Shown here piece by piece: positions 1 through 8,309 of a DNA stretch of 64,000 bases. Under the pieces are notes generated by a model. It did no database searches. It saw only the letters and a list, made by a program, of their open reading frames with translations, and was not told the DNA's origin. The DNA is from Vulgatibacter incomptus_A. Lineage in GTDB: Bacteria > Myxococcota > Myxococcia > Myxococcales > Vulgatibacteraceae. Numbering within the stretch: the first letter of the stretch is position 1; every line of letters begins with the position of its first letter. The stretch spans positions 87,342-151,341 of the forward strand of contig JBEBXK010000004.1 of the NCBI GenBank assembly GCA_040391605.1, given 5' to 3'. The position numbers and the translations under genes are program-made.

Positions 1-1011
1 TCGGGAGAGATGGCGGAGGCGCGGCTTCCTTCCCCGCCCCTCCCCGCCGATACGCGACCGGCGCCATCTTCCTTTGAAATGGTCGAAGCCTGTGGCTCCC
101 AGGGGTGCCGGGCCGCGTGTCTGGCGGGGGACTCCGACGCGTGTACACGGATCGGGCTCCCGCCGCCGAGCGCGGGCGCGACCCTCGCTTCGCTCCGGCA
201 AGCTTGCGATCGCCGCGACCCCGTCGCATGCAGGCGCGCGGCGCATCGGCTGGTCGCCACGGACGGCGTCGAAGCGCAGCGCTTGTACAGGCGCGGCTGC
301 GACGAAGACGACGCGCCGTCTTGTTTCTGGAGCGGCGGCTTCCGGTATTGGATGCACGACAGCCCCATGGAGCGGACCGTGTCACTCGAGAGCTTCGAGC
401 GATCCTGCGAGCTGGGTGAACCTTATGGATGCCACGCCGCCGCGATCGTGGGGATCGAGGGGCACGCCCCGGCGGACGCCCTGCAGGCCCAGCTCGTGCG
501 CGCCTGCAGCCAAGGCGTGATCGGCGGCTGCTGGGGCTTGAGCAGTCTTCTTCAGCGGCAGCCCGACCGCGGCGGAAGCCAAGCGCTGGAGGCCTTCGAG
601 ATGGCCTGTAGCTGGGGCGATCCGAAGGCCTGCGCCGACCTTGGCAGGCATCGGAAGGGAGAGATACCCACCCCGGGGACGTCGGAGGATGGGAGGTGGG
701 GCGTCACTGCCACGGTCAGCCTCTCAGGGCATCCGCCGCCCTGGCAGCGCGAGTTCGGCCAGAAGGCAAAACGATGGCTTGAGGTCTGCGGCGGCTGGAA
801 CCGCCATCGCACCTGGAAGCCGCGCGCGCCCGTAGGCTCCCGCGCCGAACTCCGCGTCGACTTGGAAGACGGTCGCATCGTCGGAAGCGAGCTGCTTCGA
901 TCGACCGCGGCGCTCGATCTCTGGCCCCGCTGCCTGCAGCTTCCGGCTGGATTCCAGGTCGCCGATCAGCTGGGAAAAGATTCGGTCGTCCTCAGCCTCG
1001 CCGTTCGCTGA
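1..1011 (+). CDS. Sel1-like repeat protein, probably 5'-truncated by the window edge
   Basis: The frame is open from the first base, and the first ATG (base 10) has no properly spaced ribosome binding site, so the true start probably lies outside the window. The visible 333 residues contain about five helical repeats of roughly 35-40 residues, each with a pair of cysteines (for example ACDRRDPVAC, GCDEDDAPSC, SCELGEPYGC, ACSQGVIGGC, ACSWGDPKAC). This is the pattern of Sel1-like/TPR-related repeats with disulphides, common in exported myxobacterial proteins. The last ~100 residues form a separate domain with a strand-rich pattern and two Cys, resembling the C-terminal domains that follow such repeats. 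A scaffold role is inferred from the family; no catalytic motif is visible. Confidence 0.6.
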   Translation, partial: SGEMAEARLPSPPLPADTRPAPSSFEMVEACGSQGCRAACLAGDSDACTRIGLPPPSAGATLASLRQACDRRDPVACRRAAHRLVATDGVEAQRLYRRGCDEDDAPSCFWSGGFRYWMHDSPMERTVSLESFERSCELGEPYGCHAAAIVGIEGHAPADALQAQLVRACSQGVIGGCWGLSSLLQRQPDRGGSQALEAFEMACSWGDPKACADLGRHRKGEIPTPGTSEDGRWGVTATVSLSGHPPPWQREFGQKAKRWLEVCGGWNRHRTWKPRAPVGSRAELRVDLEDGRIVGSELLRSTAALDLWPRCLQLPAGFQVADQLGKDSVVLSLAVR

Positions 1012-1676
1012 GGAGCTCCGGGTGATCCTCGCGTGAAGGAATCATCCGGTCGCCGAGAGGCGTCGGGCCTTGACGACGAGGAGGGAACGGGACAAACGGA
1101 AGCCCGCGCTGCGACGAATGACCGAGCGAGAGACCGTAAACGTCGCGATGGGTGCCGAGACAATCGAATGCCCAGGCGAGATAGGCCTGGATCGGAACGC
1201 CGATGGCGCGGCCCACCACTTCCTTACGCCAGTGTTCATCGAGGCGGGCAGGCAAGAGGCATTTGCATTGCAGTGCGGCCTGTTTTCCAGCGCGTGCGAC
1301 GTGCAGGTCACGCGGGGCGATCGCTACGCGGGCGGAGGGATCGTGTTTCGGCCGAATCCTGGAAAGACCGCCCCGCAGCCCGCGCCCTCCGATGCCGACC
1401 TCCCGTTCGAGACGTGGGTGATCGAGGCAGGCGATCCCTGACGCGTCGGAAGCCGAGCTCCCGAGCAGGGGTTGGAGCGAGAATCAATCTGGGATGCAGC
1501 GGTCGATGCGCTCTCCGTCGTTCCTGGAAGAAGGCCAGACAGAGTGGCCGAACGTCGGTGCTTCGATTACCAGTCGTCTGCCCTCGGTCCACTCTACGCG
1601 CCGATATCACTACGTTCTCCGTCGGGGTGCGGGCCGGAGATGGCGCGTTCAGTTCAGTGGCGGATCACGTGACGAG
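1012..1676. other. No convincing gene (665 bp)
   Basis: Several overlapping open frames exist on both strands, the longest on the plus strand at 1070-1441. None shows a recognisable domain, a good ribosome binding site or a consistent product. The stretch may be decayed coding sequence; I see no inverted repeats marking a mobile element. Confidence 0.4.
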
Positions 1677-3020
1677 TCAGTCCGCGGTGGTGAATTTCGA
1701 GGAGCTGGAGAAGTATCGAAGCTCGTCGTCGACCAAAATGAATCGGTACAGCCCCTCACCAGACCCGTCTGTGACTTCGTCGGCGCCGAATCCTGGCCCC
1801 TCGAAGGCGACTACCGTCCAATCGTAGTCGGTGCCCGCCTTTAGCGCGGCACCCAGCACGCCGTAGTCGGGAAGCGTGAGGCTCGTAGACGTTCCCGGGA
1901 GGACGAACGTTCGGCTCTCGACCTGGACCCAATATGCGGCGGCACCGGAGACGGGGGTCCACGTGAGGGTGGGGAGCGTCGAAGCCGTGGATCCCACCGC
2001 GGGAAGCACGAGCTCGAGCGCAGGCGTTTCGGGGAGCTCCAAGCGGGTGGATCCGCCCACTTTGGCGGACACGAAGTGGGCACCCATGTTCCCGTCGGCA
2101 TCCTTCCCCTGCATTGCCATGACGGCTCCTTCGGTCGGAAGCAAAGGGGTCGGACCCAACGGCTGCGTGCCGGGGATCATGAACCGGGCACCGCCCACCG
2201 TGAAGGAAAACAGGCCGGAGGCAGCACCATCAGCGTACGCACCGGCGCGGGTGGTAACGGCCGTGGTGCTCGTCTCCACCGCTTCCGTTAGCTCGATCGA
2301 GTACCCCATCTGGCCGATGCCCGCCTCGAGATTCAATCCTGGTCGCTTCCCAAACTCGTGGAACTCAATTCCGCTCGCCGTTGAAGTCACCCGCACGGCG
2401 ACGAGGTCTGCGGTCCGCTTGGCGGAGCCAAACCAGATAAACCTGCCCTGGAAGGAGCCGGCGACGGCGTCGACGCCCACAGGCTGGAATGCCCTCCCGG
2501 TCGCTCCTACCAGAATGTGGTCGTCGGCGACGAGAGGATAGGTGGTGCCAATTACTGAGCCGGCGAGGTCGGCCGCCTTGAAGGAAGCGAGCTCACCATT
2601 CAGGGGAAGGACGGGATCGAGCCGACGAAGACCCCGAAGTTCGATCACCATGCCTTCCCACGCGACGGTCAGATCGTAGGGAGGCTCGACGTCGTCGAAG
2701 CGGAACTTGCCATCGACTCCGGTCGTCGCCGGACGCAGGAAGTCTCGATTCACCAGGATGGTGACACCGGACATAGGGACACCTTCCTCGGTGGTGATGA
2801 GGCCGTTCACGGCGTGCGACGGGAGCCCGCCACCAGTGCCCCCGGTGCCACCCTCTCCTCCCATGCCACCGGTGCCGCCCCCTCCTCCGATGCCCCCGAT
2901 ACCGCCCTCTCCACCGATGCCGCCATCGCCATTACCGTCGCCGTTGCCACCGCCACCATCTCCGCATGCAAAGAGGAGCGCGGAAAAGCTCAACAGAATC
3001 ACTGCCATGCGAATCGTCAT
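1677..3020 (-). CDS. Secreted lipoprotein with carboxypeptidase-regulatory-like domain
   Basis: The ATG at 3020 is preferred over the upstream one (3077): it is preceded by AAGGGAA and starts a clean lipoprotein signal (hydrophobic run ending LLFAC, lipobox Cys about residue 19). A glycine-rich spacer of GGxGG repeats follows (about residues 22-65). Next comes a CarboxypepD_reg-like Ig fold (HAVNGLITTEEGVPMSGVTI, then GKFRFDDVEPPYDLTVAW). The C-terminal third carries a fibronectin-III-like segment (TLTWTPVSGAAAYWVQVES, GTDYDWTVVAF). The protein should be anchored in the outer or inner membrane and folded in the periplasm or at the surface. No enzymatic residues are seen. The gene has no co-directional neighbour close enough to form an obvious operon. 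Confidence 0.75.
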   Translation of the reverse strand: MTIRMAVILLSFSALLFACGDGGGGNGDGNGDGGIGGEGGIGGIGGGGGTGGMGGEGGTGGTGGGLPSHAVNGLITTEEGVPMSGVTILVNRDFLRPATTGVDGKFRFDDVEPPYDLTVAWEGMVIELRGLRRLDPVLPLNGELASFKAADLAGSVIGTTYPLVADDHILVGATGRAFQPVGVDAVAGSFQGRFIWFGSAKRTADLVAVRVTSTASGIEFHEFGKRPGLNLEAGIGQMGYSIELTEAVETSTTAVTTRAGAYADGAASGLFSFTVGGARFMIPGTQPLGPTPLLPTEGAVMAMQGKDADGNMGAHFVSAKVGGSTRLELPETPALELVLPAVGSTASTLPTLTWTPVSGAAAYWVQVESRTFVLPGTSTSLTLPDYGVLGAALKAGTDYDWTVVAFEGPGFGADEVTDGSGEGLYRFILVDDELRYFSSSSKFTTAD

Positions 3021-3104
3021 CGTGTTCCCTTTTATGAGCCTGTCGCGGTCCGGGAGGTCCCGGTCGCCATGAGCCACGCCTCATACGGCCCCTAGTCTGG
3101 GTGG

Positions 3105-3151
3105 TCAAAATATTTTAGCCCGCGGATCGCGACAAAAACTTATCCGCGGGC
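3105..3151 (-). promoter_or_regulatory. Perfect 10-bp inverted repeat next to an AT-rich palindrome upstream of the lipoprotein gene
   Basis: Arms GCCCGCGGAT (3118-3127) and ATCCGCGGGC (3142-3151) flank an A-rich spacer. The adjoining AAAATATTTT palindrome is one of the few AT-rich spots in the area. It lies about 90 bp upstream of the start at 3020, so an operator plus promoter is plausible. No clear -35/-10 pair can be fixed. Confidence 0.35.
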
Positions 3152-3347
3152 GCCACCGCGCTCGACTCCCGACGCCTCGACGCGCAAGGGTGAGCCAAGC
3201 CTCCCGCCAGCGATGCGGCCCACCCGACGCCACCGTCATCCCGGCGCCGGCGTGGAGTCCCGGCGAGGGGCGAGGGCGAGCGCGATTTCATCTGGGATGA
3301 CGAGGGTCAAAACCGAGGTGGTCTATGGGCGCGGGCGATGGTGCGGC

Positions 3348-3906
3348 TCATCCACCGGGCCGCTCGTCTGTTTCGAGGACCGCGAAGAGCAGCGAGTCGG
3401 CCCAAACGCCTCGGCGAAACTTATGCGACCGCAGCGTCCCCTCCTGCATCATCCCCGCACGCTTCAGCACGCTGGCGGATGCGATGTTCTCGATGTGGCA
3501 CGTCGCCCCGATCCGGTGCAGCCGCAGGCGGTTGAAGCCGAATTGCACCAGGCCCCGGCCGACCTGTGTTCCCAGCCCCTGCCGCCAGAGGGAGGGGCGG
3601 ATGACGTAGCCGATGTCTCCTTCTCGATGCGTCATGTCTCGGATGCGGATCCCGGCGCCGCCGATGAGCTCCCCGGTTCCACGTAACGTCACCTCGAGCT
3701 CGTACGCGAGGCGGGGCGCCTCGCGTCTCGAGCGGATCGCCGACTCGACGAAGACGCGGGTCTCCGCTTCAGTGTTGGGTCCCCAGAGCTCGTACCCCAC
3801 GACCTCGGGATCCCGGGCGTACGAATGGGACCGCCTGCCAGTCATCGGCGACGACCTCGCGCAGCAGCAGATCCTGGGTCACGATCTCGACAGCCTCGGC
3901 CAACAC
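3348..3906 (-). pseudogene. GNAT (RimJ/RimL-type) acetyltransferase with a frameshift
   Basis: The C-terminal 160 residues in one frame are a GNAT domain. They show the acetyl-CoA loop (RQGLGTQVGR), the IGATCHIENIASASVLKRAGM segment split across the fold (usual N-x-A-S-x-x-x-L-x-K-x-G-F/M pattern) and the start HSYARDPEVVGYELWGP. The usual N-terminal strand (LLLREVVADDWQAV) sits in another frame directly upstream. The two join exactly if one G is removed from the GGG at 3827-3829 (plus strand). The upstream part has a good start, GTG at 3906 with AGGAGG just before it. The restored product would be about 185 aa, normal for the family. Either this is a recent frameshift pseudogene or a sequencing error. 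The substrate is unknown; RimJ/L relatives acetylate protein N-termini or small molecules. Confidence 0.75.
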
Positions 3907-4199
3907 ATCTTCCTCCTGATGAAGTCTATTGAGCATAACAGAGGACCGATGGGGCAGTGGCGAACCGGGCGATGTTCCGCATTCCTCGGTCCGCGCTCCC
4001 GCTCGACCGTCGCGAATGATCCCCGCCGATTCCGCCGATTCCGCCGATGATGGACGAGTCCGTATCGAGATCCCGCAGCGAGTTCGGCGGAGCGGGCCAC
4101 GTCGATGGCCCGCACCGAGTCGATCGAGCGCACGATCGTCGCGGGCTGGCTCACCTTGGAGGAACAGCCGCTGCCTATCAGGAGAAGCAGAGCCGTCAT
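3879..4199 (-). CDS. Possible small lipoprotein, doubtful or decayed
   Basis: The first residues form a short lipoprotein signal (MTALLLLIGSGCSS, lipobox Cys 12) and about 35 residues of plausible sequence follow. The frame then enters a GATTCCGCC triple repeat and becomes Arg-rich and low quality, finally overlapping the start of the acetyltransferase gene. In another frame the same repeat would read GGIGGIGG, the kind of spacer found in other lipoproteins of this window. A frameshift or decay is therefore likely. An AT-rich promoter candidate lies just upstream. Function cannot be stated. Confidence 0.3.
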   Translation of the reverse strand: MTALLLLIGSGCSSKVSQPATIVRSIDSVRAIDVARSAELAAGSRYGLVHHRRNRRNRRGSFATVERERGPRNAEHRPVRHCPIGPLLCSIDFIRRKMCWPRLSRS

Positions 4200-4210
4200 C
4201 GGGACGGGTA

Positions 4211-4248
4211 TTCCGTACTATTTTAATATATACACACGCTATCTCTGT
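4211..4248 (-). promoter_or_regulatory. AT-rich promoter candidate
   Basis: This is an isolated AT-rich island in GC-rich DNA. On the minus strand it reads ATGACA, then 17 bases, then TATTAA, about 20 bp before the start at 4199. The spacing fits a sigma-70 type promoter for the small lipoprotein frame. The call rests on pattern only. Confidence 0.35.
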
Positions 4249-4800
4249 CATGAGCACGATGGACTCTATCGTTCGTCGATCCATCAGAAAGCTGCGCGCG
4301 TCTCTCAGCTCACCGAGACCAAGCCGAAGGAAGCAACGACTCTGCCGACGTACCGCGAATCATCGCGTCCACCGGACGATGCCGTCGAACTCCGGGCCAG
4401 GCATGCCGCGCGTGACCGGGTCGGCACCGGCTCCCGGCGTTCAGGAACAATGCGATCAGCGTGGTCGTGATCGGCGATCCGCTCGTCATTGGGACCGAGC
4501 GGCGGCACGCTCCTCTAGATCAGCCTCGATCCTCGTGTCGATCCCTTGCTACGTCCCAGCTTGTGGAAACCCGCGACCCGCTGCCCTTAGCGGCCCGTCG
4601 GAGCACCGCATCAGGTTCGCGCCCATGACCGGCGCATCGCACAGGAGACGGCGCACGGACCCTTTCCACCGAGTCGCGGGCCGATCGGACGAGGGGGGAG
4701 TTGCCAGCAGCGAGAGGCAGAGGCATACGCTCTCGCCCTCGGCCATCAGGCCGCCGCGGGCCGGGCAGACAGCGCCGCCCTGAAAACTTGTGGTGGTGCA
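4249..4800. other. No convincing gene (about 550 bp)
   Basis: Open frames on both strands lack domain features, signals or good start sites. The minus-strand frames near 4549-5070 are shadows of the DUF486 gene. Nothing structured was recognised. Confidence 0.4.
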
Positions 4801-5142
4801 ATGGGTGTGTTGGCTCCGACCGTCGGCCTCTTGATCCTGTCGAACATCTTCATGACCTATGCCTGGTACGCGCACCTGCGGGACCTCCAACATCGCAGCT
4901 GGTACGTCGCGGCGATGTTGAGCTGGGGGGTGGCGCTCTTCGAATATCTCCTGCAGGTCCCTGCGAATCGGATCGGCTTCACGGCGCTCACCCTTCCCCA
5001 GCTCAAGATCCTCCAAGAGGTCATCGCGCTCTCCGTCTTCATCCCCTTCGCGGTGCTCTACATGCGCCACCCCATCTCCTGGAACTTCGTGTGGGCAGGG
5101 TGCTGCATGGCCGGGGCGGTCTACTTCGTCTTTCGGGGATGA
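4801..5142 (+). CDS. DMT-superfamily protein, DUF486 family
   Basis: The 113-residue product has four hydrophobic helices and the typical family sequence: an N-terminal SNIFMTYAWYAHL, a middle SWGVALFEYLLQVPANRIG and a C-terminal VFIPFAVLYMRHPISWN. DUF486 proteins are small inner-membrane proteins related to drug/metabolite transporters and are normally 108-120 aa, so this is full length. Their substrate is not established. The start is the first ATG in frame; the preceding sequence is purine-poor, so the ribosome binding site is weak. It stands alone on its strand. Confidence 0.85.
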   Translation: MGVLAPTVGLLILSNIFMTYAWYAHLRDLQHRSWYVAAMLSWGVALFEYLLQVPANRIGFTALTLPQLKILQEVIALSVFIPFAVLYMRHPISWNFVWAGCCMAGAVYFVFRG

Positions 5143-5145
5143 GGG

Positions 5146-5235
5146 GTAGACCGAGCGCTCGCCGATCCGCCCTCGCCTGGTCGAGCGACGAGGCTCGTCT
5201 CAGTGCAGTTGCGCACACGAAGATGGCGGGGGTGA
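5146..5235 (+). repeat. Degenerate duplicate of the symporter gene's leader and first codons
   Basis: This segment aligns with 6940-7022, the leader and start of the cation symporter gene. Shared blocks include GTAGAC, CGCTCGCCGA, TGGTCGAGCGACGAGGCTC and the start region TGCAG..CACACGAAGATG, at roughly 75% identity over 80 bp by eye. Here the frame stops after about ten codons (GTG start, then TGA), so it looks like the remnant of a second gene copy or a copied leader. Confidence 0.6.
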
Positions 5236-5422
5236 AGGCAGCGTGGCGAAGGTGGGCCCGCATGAGGGGCCACGTTCACCCACGCGTAGAAGACTGCCTT
5301 CGTTCGGCCAACTCGTTGAGCGTTTCGTCGATGCGGCGAAGAGGGATTCGAAGAGCGAGACGGAGTTCGGGGTCAGGAGGTGCTCCTCCCGCGGGCGGAG
5401 GAGCTCGCCGATGGGCCGGGCC

Positions 5423-6727
5423 TCAATGCTCCCGGCCTCGCGCTCCGGATTCAAGGTCGGAGCTCAGGGGATGAGGACCGGCCTCTTCTCCTTCTTCGAG
5501 CCCGTTCGACTCGAGGGCTCGGAGCTCTCGCACGAGCACGTGGGCGCGGCTGCGATCGTCGGAGTCGGTGAGCGTGACAGCGAGGGTCAGGGAGTCACCG
5601 CGGGGCGACGACGTCCCGGCCTCGATCCAGATCTCGGAGAACGCGATCCCACACGGGGCTTCGATACGCGCGACGCTCCCGCCGCCATCGAAGGTCTCGT
5701 AGAGTTGGAGCCTTGAATTGTCGCCGTTCAGCGGGCCGCCGAAGAGGAGGTGTCGGGGATCCGATGGATCGCTCCAGGCCATGCGGACGTAGCTGTAGCC
5801 GCGCTCGGCCGGATCATCCCCACCCTCGGAACGGTAGATCCAGGTCATGCCCTGGGGGCCGTAGCGAAACAGGCCGCCTTCGACCCCAACGAGAAGATTC
5901 GTGGGCACGGTGGGCACGCTCGTCACCAGGTTCGGGCGCCTGTTCCCAAGGCGATCCGTGCCGACGATCTCCTCATCGTCAGTGCCATCGGAGGGCTGCT
6001 TGTCGACATCGAAGCGCTTGACCCACGCGCTGTCCAGGGGCAGCTCGCAGCCCTGATACACATGCCCGTCGCCGGGCGGTGCGTGAATCAGGCAGTGATA
6101 CCCGAATTGCCCCGGGCCGCCGGAGATGTAGCGCCATGTCGCGAGGTCGGTAGATCGGGCGACGGAGGCGGCATCGGTGTTCGCGAAGTAGACCTCGGCT
6201 CCGGAAGGCCGGACGAAGGATGTGAGGGAGTGGACGGGATCGTAGGACCGCGGCTCGGCCGTCGACTCGAGCTCATTCCGGAATCCCTCTCCGCGGACCT
6301 GCCAGGTCCAGCCGGCATCCCTCGACACACGGATTGGAGGCTCGGTGAGCGGGCTGCCCTTCAAGTCCCTCATGATCCCAGCGACCACCAGCCCCGGGTT
6401 CCGGTGCGACAGGTGCAGCGCGGCGACGGAGAGCCCATCGAGCCCGGAGCGCCTCCAGCCGCCCGTGCCGTCCACGGGCCGCCGGTAGAGTCCGCTCGTC
6501 GTCCCCACCAGCACCTCGCCATGCAGGACGACCACGCTGGTGGGGGTGGCGTCGGCCCGCACCTCGCCGAGATCACGCCAACCCCTTCCCGGAGGACCCG
6601 GCTCCTCGCATGCACCCCGCTCTGCGATCCCGCCGTTGCTGGGGAGCGGTGCCCCGGCATGAGAGCATCCGACCAAAATTGACGCAATGGAAGAGAGAAC
6701 GACAAACCACCCCGAGACCCTGTCCAT
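5423..6727 (-). CDS. Secreted lipoprotein with BNR/sortilin-like beta-propeller
   Basis: The start at 6727 is chosen because GGAGG precedes it and it gives a lipoprotein signal ending SILVGC (Cys about residue 21). The remaining ~410 residues show repeated strand motifs with aspartate-box-like turns: GTTSGLYRRPVDGTGGWRR, SRDAGWTWQVRGEGF, STDLATWRYISGG and GVEGGLFRYGPQGMTW. This is the pattern of BNR/Vps10/YCF48-like propellers, in which each blade contains S-x-D-x-G-x-T-W. Such proteins usually bind ligands or act as assembly factors; no sialidase catalytic set is evident. The last 30 residues are acidic and probably disordered. It has no operon partner. Confidence 0.65.
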   Translation of the reverse strand: MDRVSGWFVVLSSIASILVGCSHAGAPLPSNGGIAERGACEEPGPPGRGWRDLGEVRADATPTSVVVLHGEVLVGTTSGLYRRPVDGTGGWRRSGLDGLSVAALHLSHRNPGLVVAGIMRDLKGSPLTEPPIRVSRDAGWTWQVRGEGFRNELESTAEPRSYDPVHSLTSFVRPSGAEVYFANTDAASVARSTDLATWRYISGGPGQFGYHCLIHAPPGDGHVYQGCELPLDSAWVKRFDVDKQPSDGTDDEEIVGTDRLGNRRPNLVTSVPTVPTNLLVGVEGGLFRYGPQGMTWIYRSEGGDDPAERGYSYVRMAWSDPSDPRHLLFGGPLNGDNSRLQLYETFDGGGSVARIEAPCGIAFSEIWIEAGTSSPRGDSLTLAVTLTDSDDRSRAHVLVRELRALESNGLEEGEEAGPHPLSSDLESGARGREH

Positions 6728-6939
6728 ATGTGCACCTCCATGGAGCGACCTAGCGATTCGCGCGCCCCTCTCGACGCCACCGTCCACCCGTGGCATTGCA
6801 TTCAAACACGGTTAGTCTTTCATGACTCCCGGGAGATCGCCAATATGAGCGCTGACAAAGCGGGTGGGCGACTTCCCCGGGATGCGTGGAGCGGACAGCG
6901 TCCCACGCCTGCCCGGCGAGCGTGGACCTGGAAAGCGCG

Positions 6940-7022
6940 GTAGACTGATCCGCTCGCCGAGCCGGCCTGGCTTGGTCGAGCGACGAGGCTCATCTGGATG
7001 CAGCTACACACGAAGATGTTGG
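6940..7022 (+). repeat. Leader/start of symporter gene, partner of the 5146-5235 repeat
   Basis: This copy is intact: it contains the ribosome binding region and the first codons of the functional symporter gene. See the degenerate partner 1.8 kb upstream. The lipoprotein gene on the opposite strand lies between the two copies. Confidence 0.55.
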
Positions 7023-8275
7023 TGGGGATGGGGGTCGGCGCTGGCGCGGGCCTGGCGACCTACTTTGCCACAGGAGGCGACGCGGCCTGGCTGACATGGC
7101 TGACGACCTACGTCACCCAGCCCGTGGGGCAGATCTTCCTGCGGCTGCTCTTCATGCTCGTGATCCCGCTGCTCTTCTCGGCGCTGGTGGTGGGCGTTGC
7201 CGAGATGGGCGACATGCGCTCCCTCGGGCGGGTGGGCTGGCGCACGCTCGCTTTCACGATCGTGGTCTCGACCCTGGCGGTCGCGATCGGGCTCGTGCTG
7301 GTGAACTGGATCCGGCCCGGCGAAGGTGTCGATCCCGAGGTCGCGCAACGGCTCCTCGCCGACGCTTCATCTCGCGCGCAAGCGATCGTGGGGGCCAGCC
7401 GAGACGGTGAGAGCGTCATCGGTACGATCGCTCGCATCGTGCCCGACAACGTGATCCGCGCGGCCGGAGAGAACGACATCCTGGCCGTGATGTTCTTCGG
7501 GCTGATGTTCGGGATCGGCCTGGTGCTGACCCGCACACCGGGCGCCGCCCGCCTCAAGGGCATGATCGAGGGGCTCCTCGAGGTCTCGATGACCCTGATC
7601 GATCTCGTGATCCGCACCGCGCCATACGCAGTGGCCTGCCTGATGTTCAACCTCACCGCGGTCTTCGGCTGGGATCTGCTGCTACGGCTGGGTGCGTTCG
7701 TCGGCGTGGCGCTGCTGGCGATGGCGATTCATTTCTTCGTCGTCTACTCGACTGCGCTGCGCCTGCTCGGGCGGATGTCGCCGATCACCTTCTTTCGCGC
7801 GACGCAGGAGGCGACGCTGATGGCGTTCTCCACCGCGTCGAGCAACGCGAGCCTCCCCACCACCCTCCGCGTTGCGGAGACCGAGTTGAAGCTGCCTCCA
7901 CGCGTCTCCCGCTTCGTGCTCACCGTGGGCGCCTCCGCGAACCAGAACGGCACGGCGCTCTTCGAGGGCGTGACCGTCCTCTTTCTGGCGCAATTCTTCG
8001 GCGTAGATCTCTCACTCTCGCAGCAGATCCTGGTCATGTTCGTCTGCATCCTGGGCGGCGTCGGCACCGCGGGAGTCCCGGCAGGATCGCTCCCCGTGAT
8101 CGCCATGATCTGCGCCATGGTCGGCGTGCCGCCCGAAGGCATCGGCTTGATCCTGGGCGTCGATCGCTTCCTCGACATGTGCCGCACGACCCTGAACGTC
8201 ACCGGCGATCTGGTGGCGGCGGTCGTGGTCTCCCGCGGAGAGGCGATCGAGGTCCGCGAAGTCGAGCCGGTCTGA
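6998..8275 (+). CDS. Dicarboxylate/amino acid:cation symporter (DAACS, GltP/DctA fold)
   Basis: The 425-residue product has the full DAACS layout: eight transmembrane helices and two hairpin loops. Hairpin 1 carries the serine-rich tip TASSNASLPTT, hairpin 2 GTAGVPAGSLPVI, and helix 8 the substrate-binding DRFLDMCRTTLNVTGD. Helix 7 reads NQNGT (residues 315-319), where most aspartate/glutamate carriers have NMDGT. The Asp that helps bind sodium is therefore replaced by Asn. The protein should drive uptake of a C4-dicarboxylate or amino acid with Na+ or H+; the exact substrate is not readable. The start ATG has a weak GAGG about 10 bases upstream. The leader is partly duplicated near 5.2 kb. 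Confidence 0.9.
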   Translation: MQLHTKMLVGMGVGAGAGLATYFATGGDAAWLTWLTTYVTQPVGQIFLRLLFMLVIPLLFSALVVGVAEMGDMRSLGRVGWRTLAFTIVVSTLAVAIGLVLVNWIRPGEGVDPEVAQRLLADASSRAQAIVGASRDGESVIGTIARIVPDNVIRAAGENDILAVMFFGLMFGIGLVLTRTPGAARLKGMIEGLLEVSMTLIDLVIRTAPYAVACLMFNLTAVFGWDLLLRLGAFVGVALLAMAIHFFVVYSTALRLLGRMSPITFFRATQEATLMAFSTASSNASLPTTLRVAETELKLPPRVSRFVLTVGASANQNGTALFEGVTVLFLAQFFGVDLSLSQQILVMFVCILGGVGTAGVPAGSLPVIAMICAMVGVPPEGIGLILGVDRFLDMCRTTLNVTGDLVAAVVVSRGEAIEVREVEPV

Positions 8276-8309
8276 CGTTGACGTGGACCGGCCCGCGGGT
8301 GCGCCGTGA

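Noticed and set aside
992..1610. Possible transposase remnant on the minus strand
   Set aside because: No catalytic motif, terminal inverted repeat or target duplication could be found; left as unassigned sequence.
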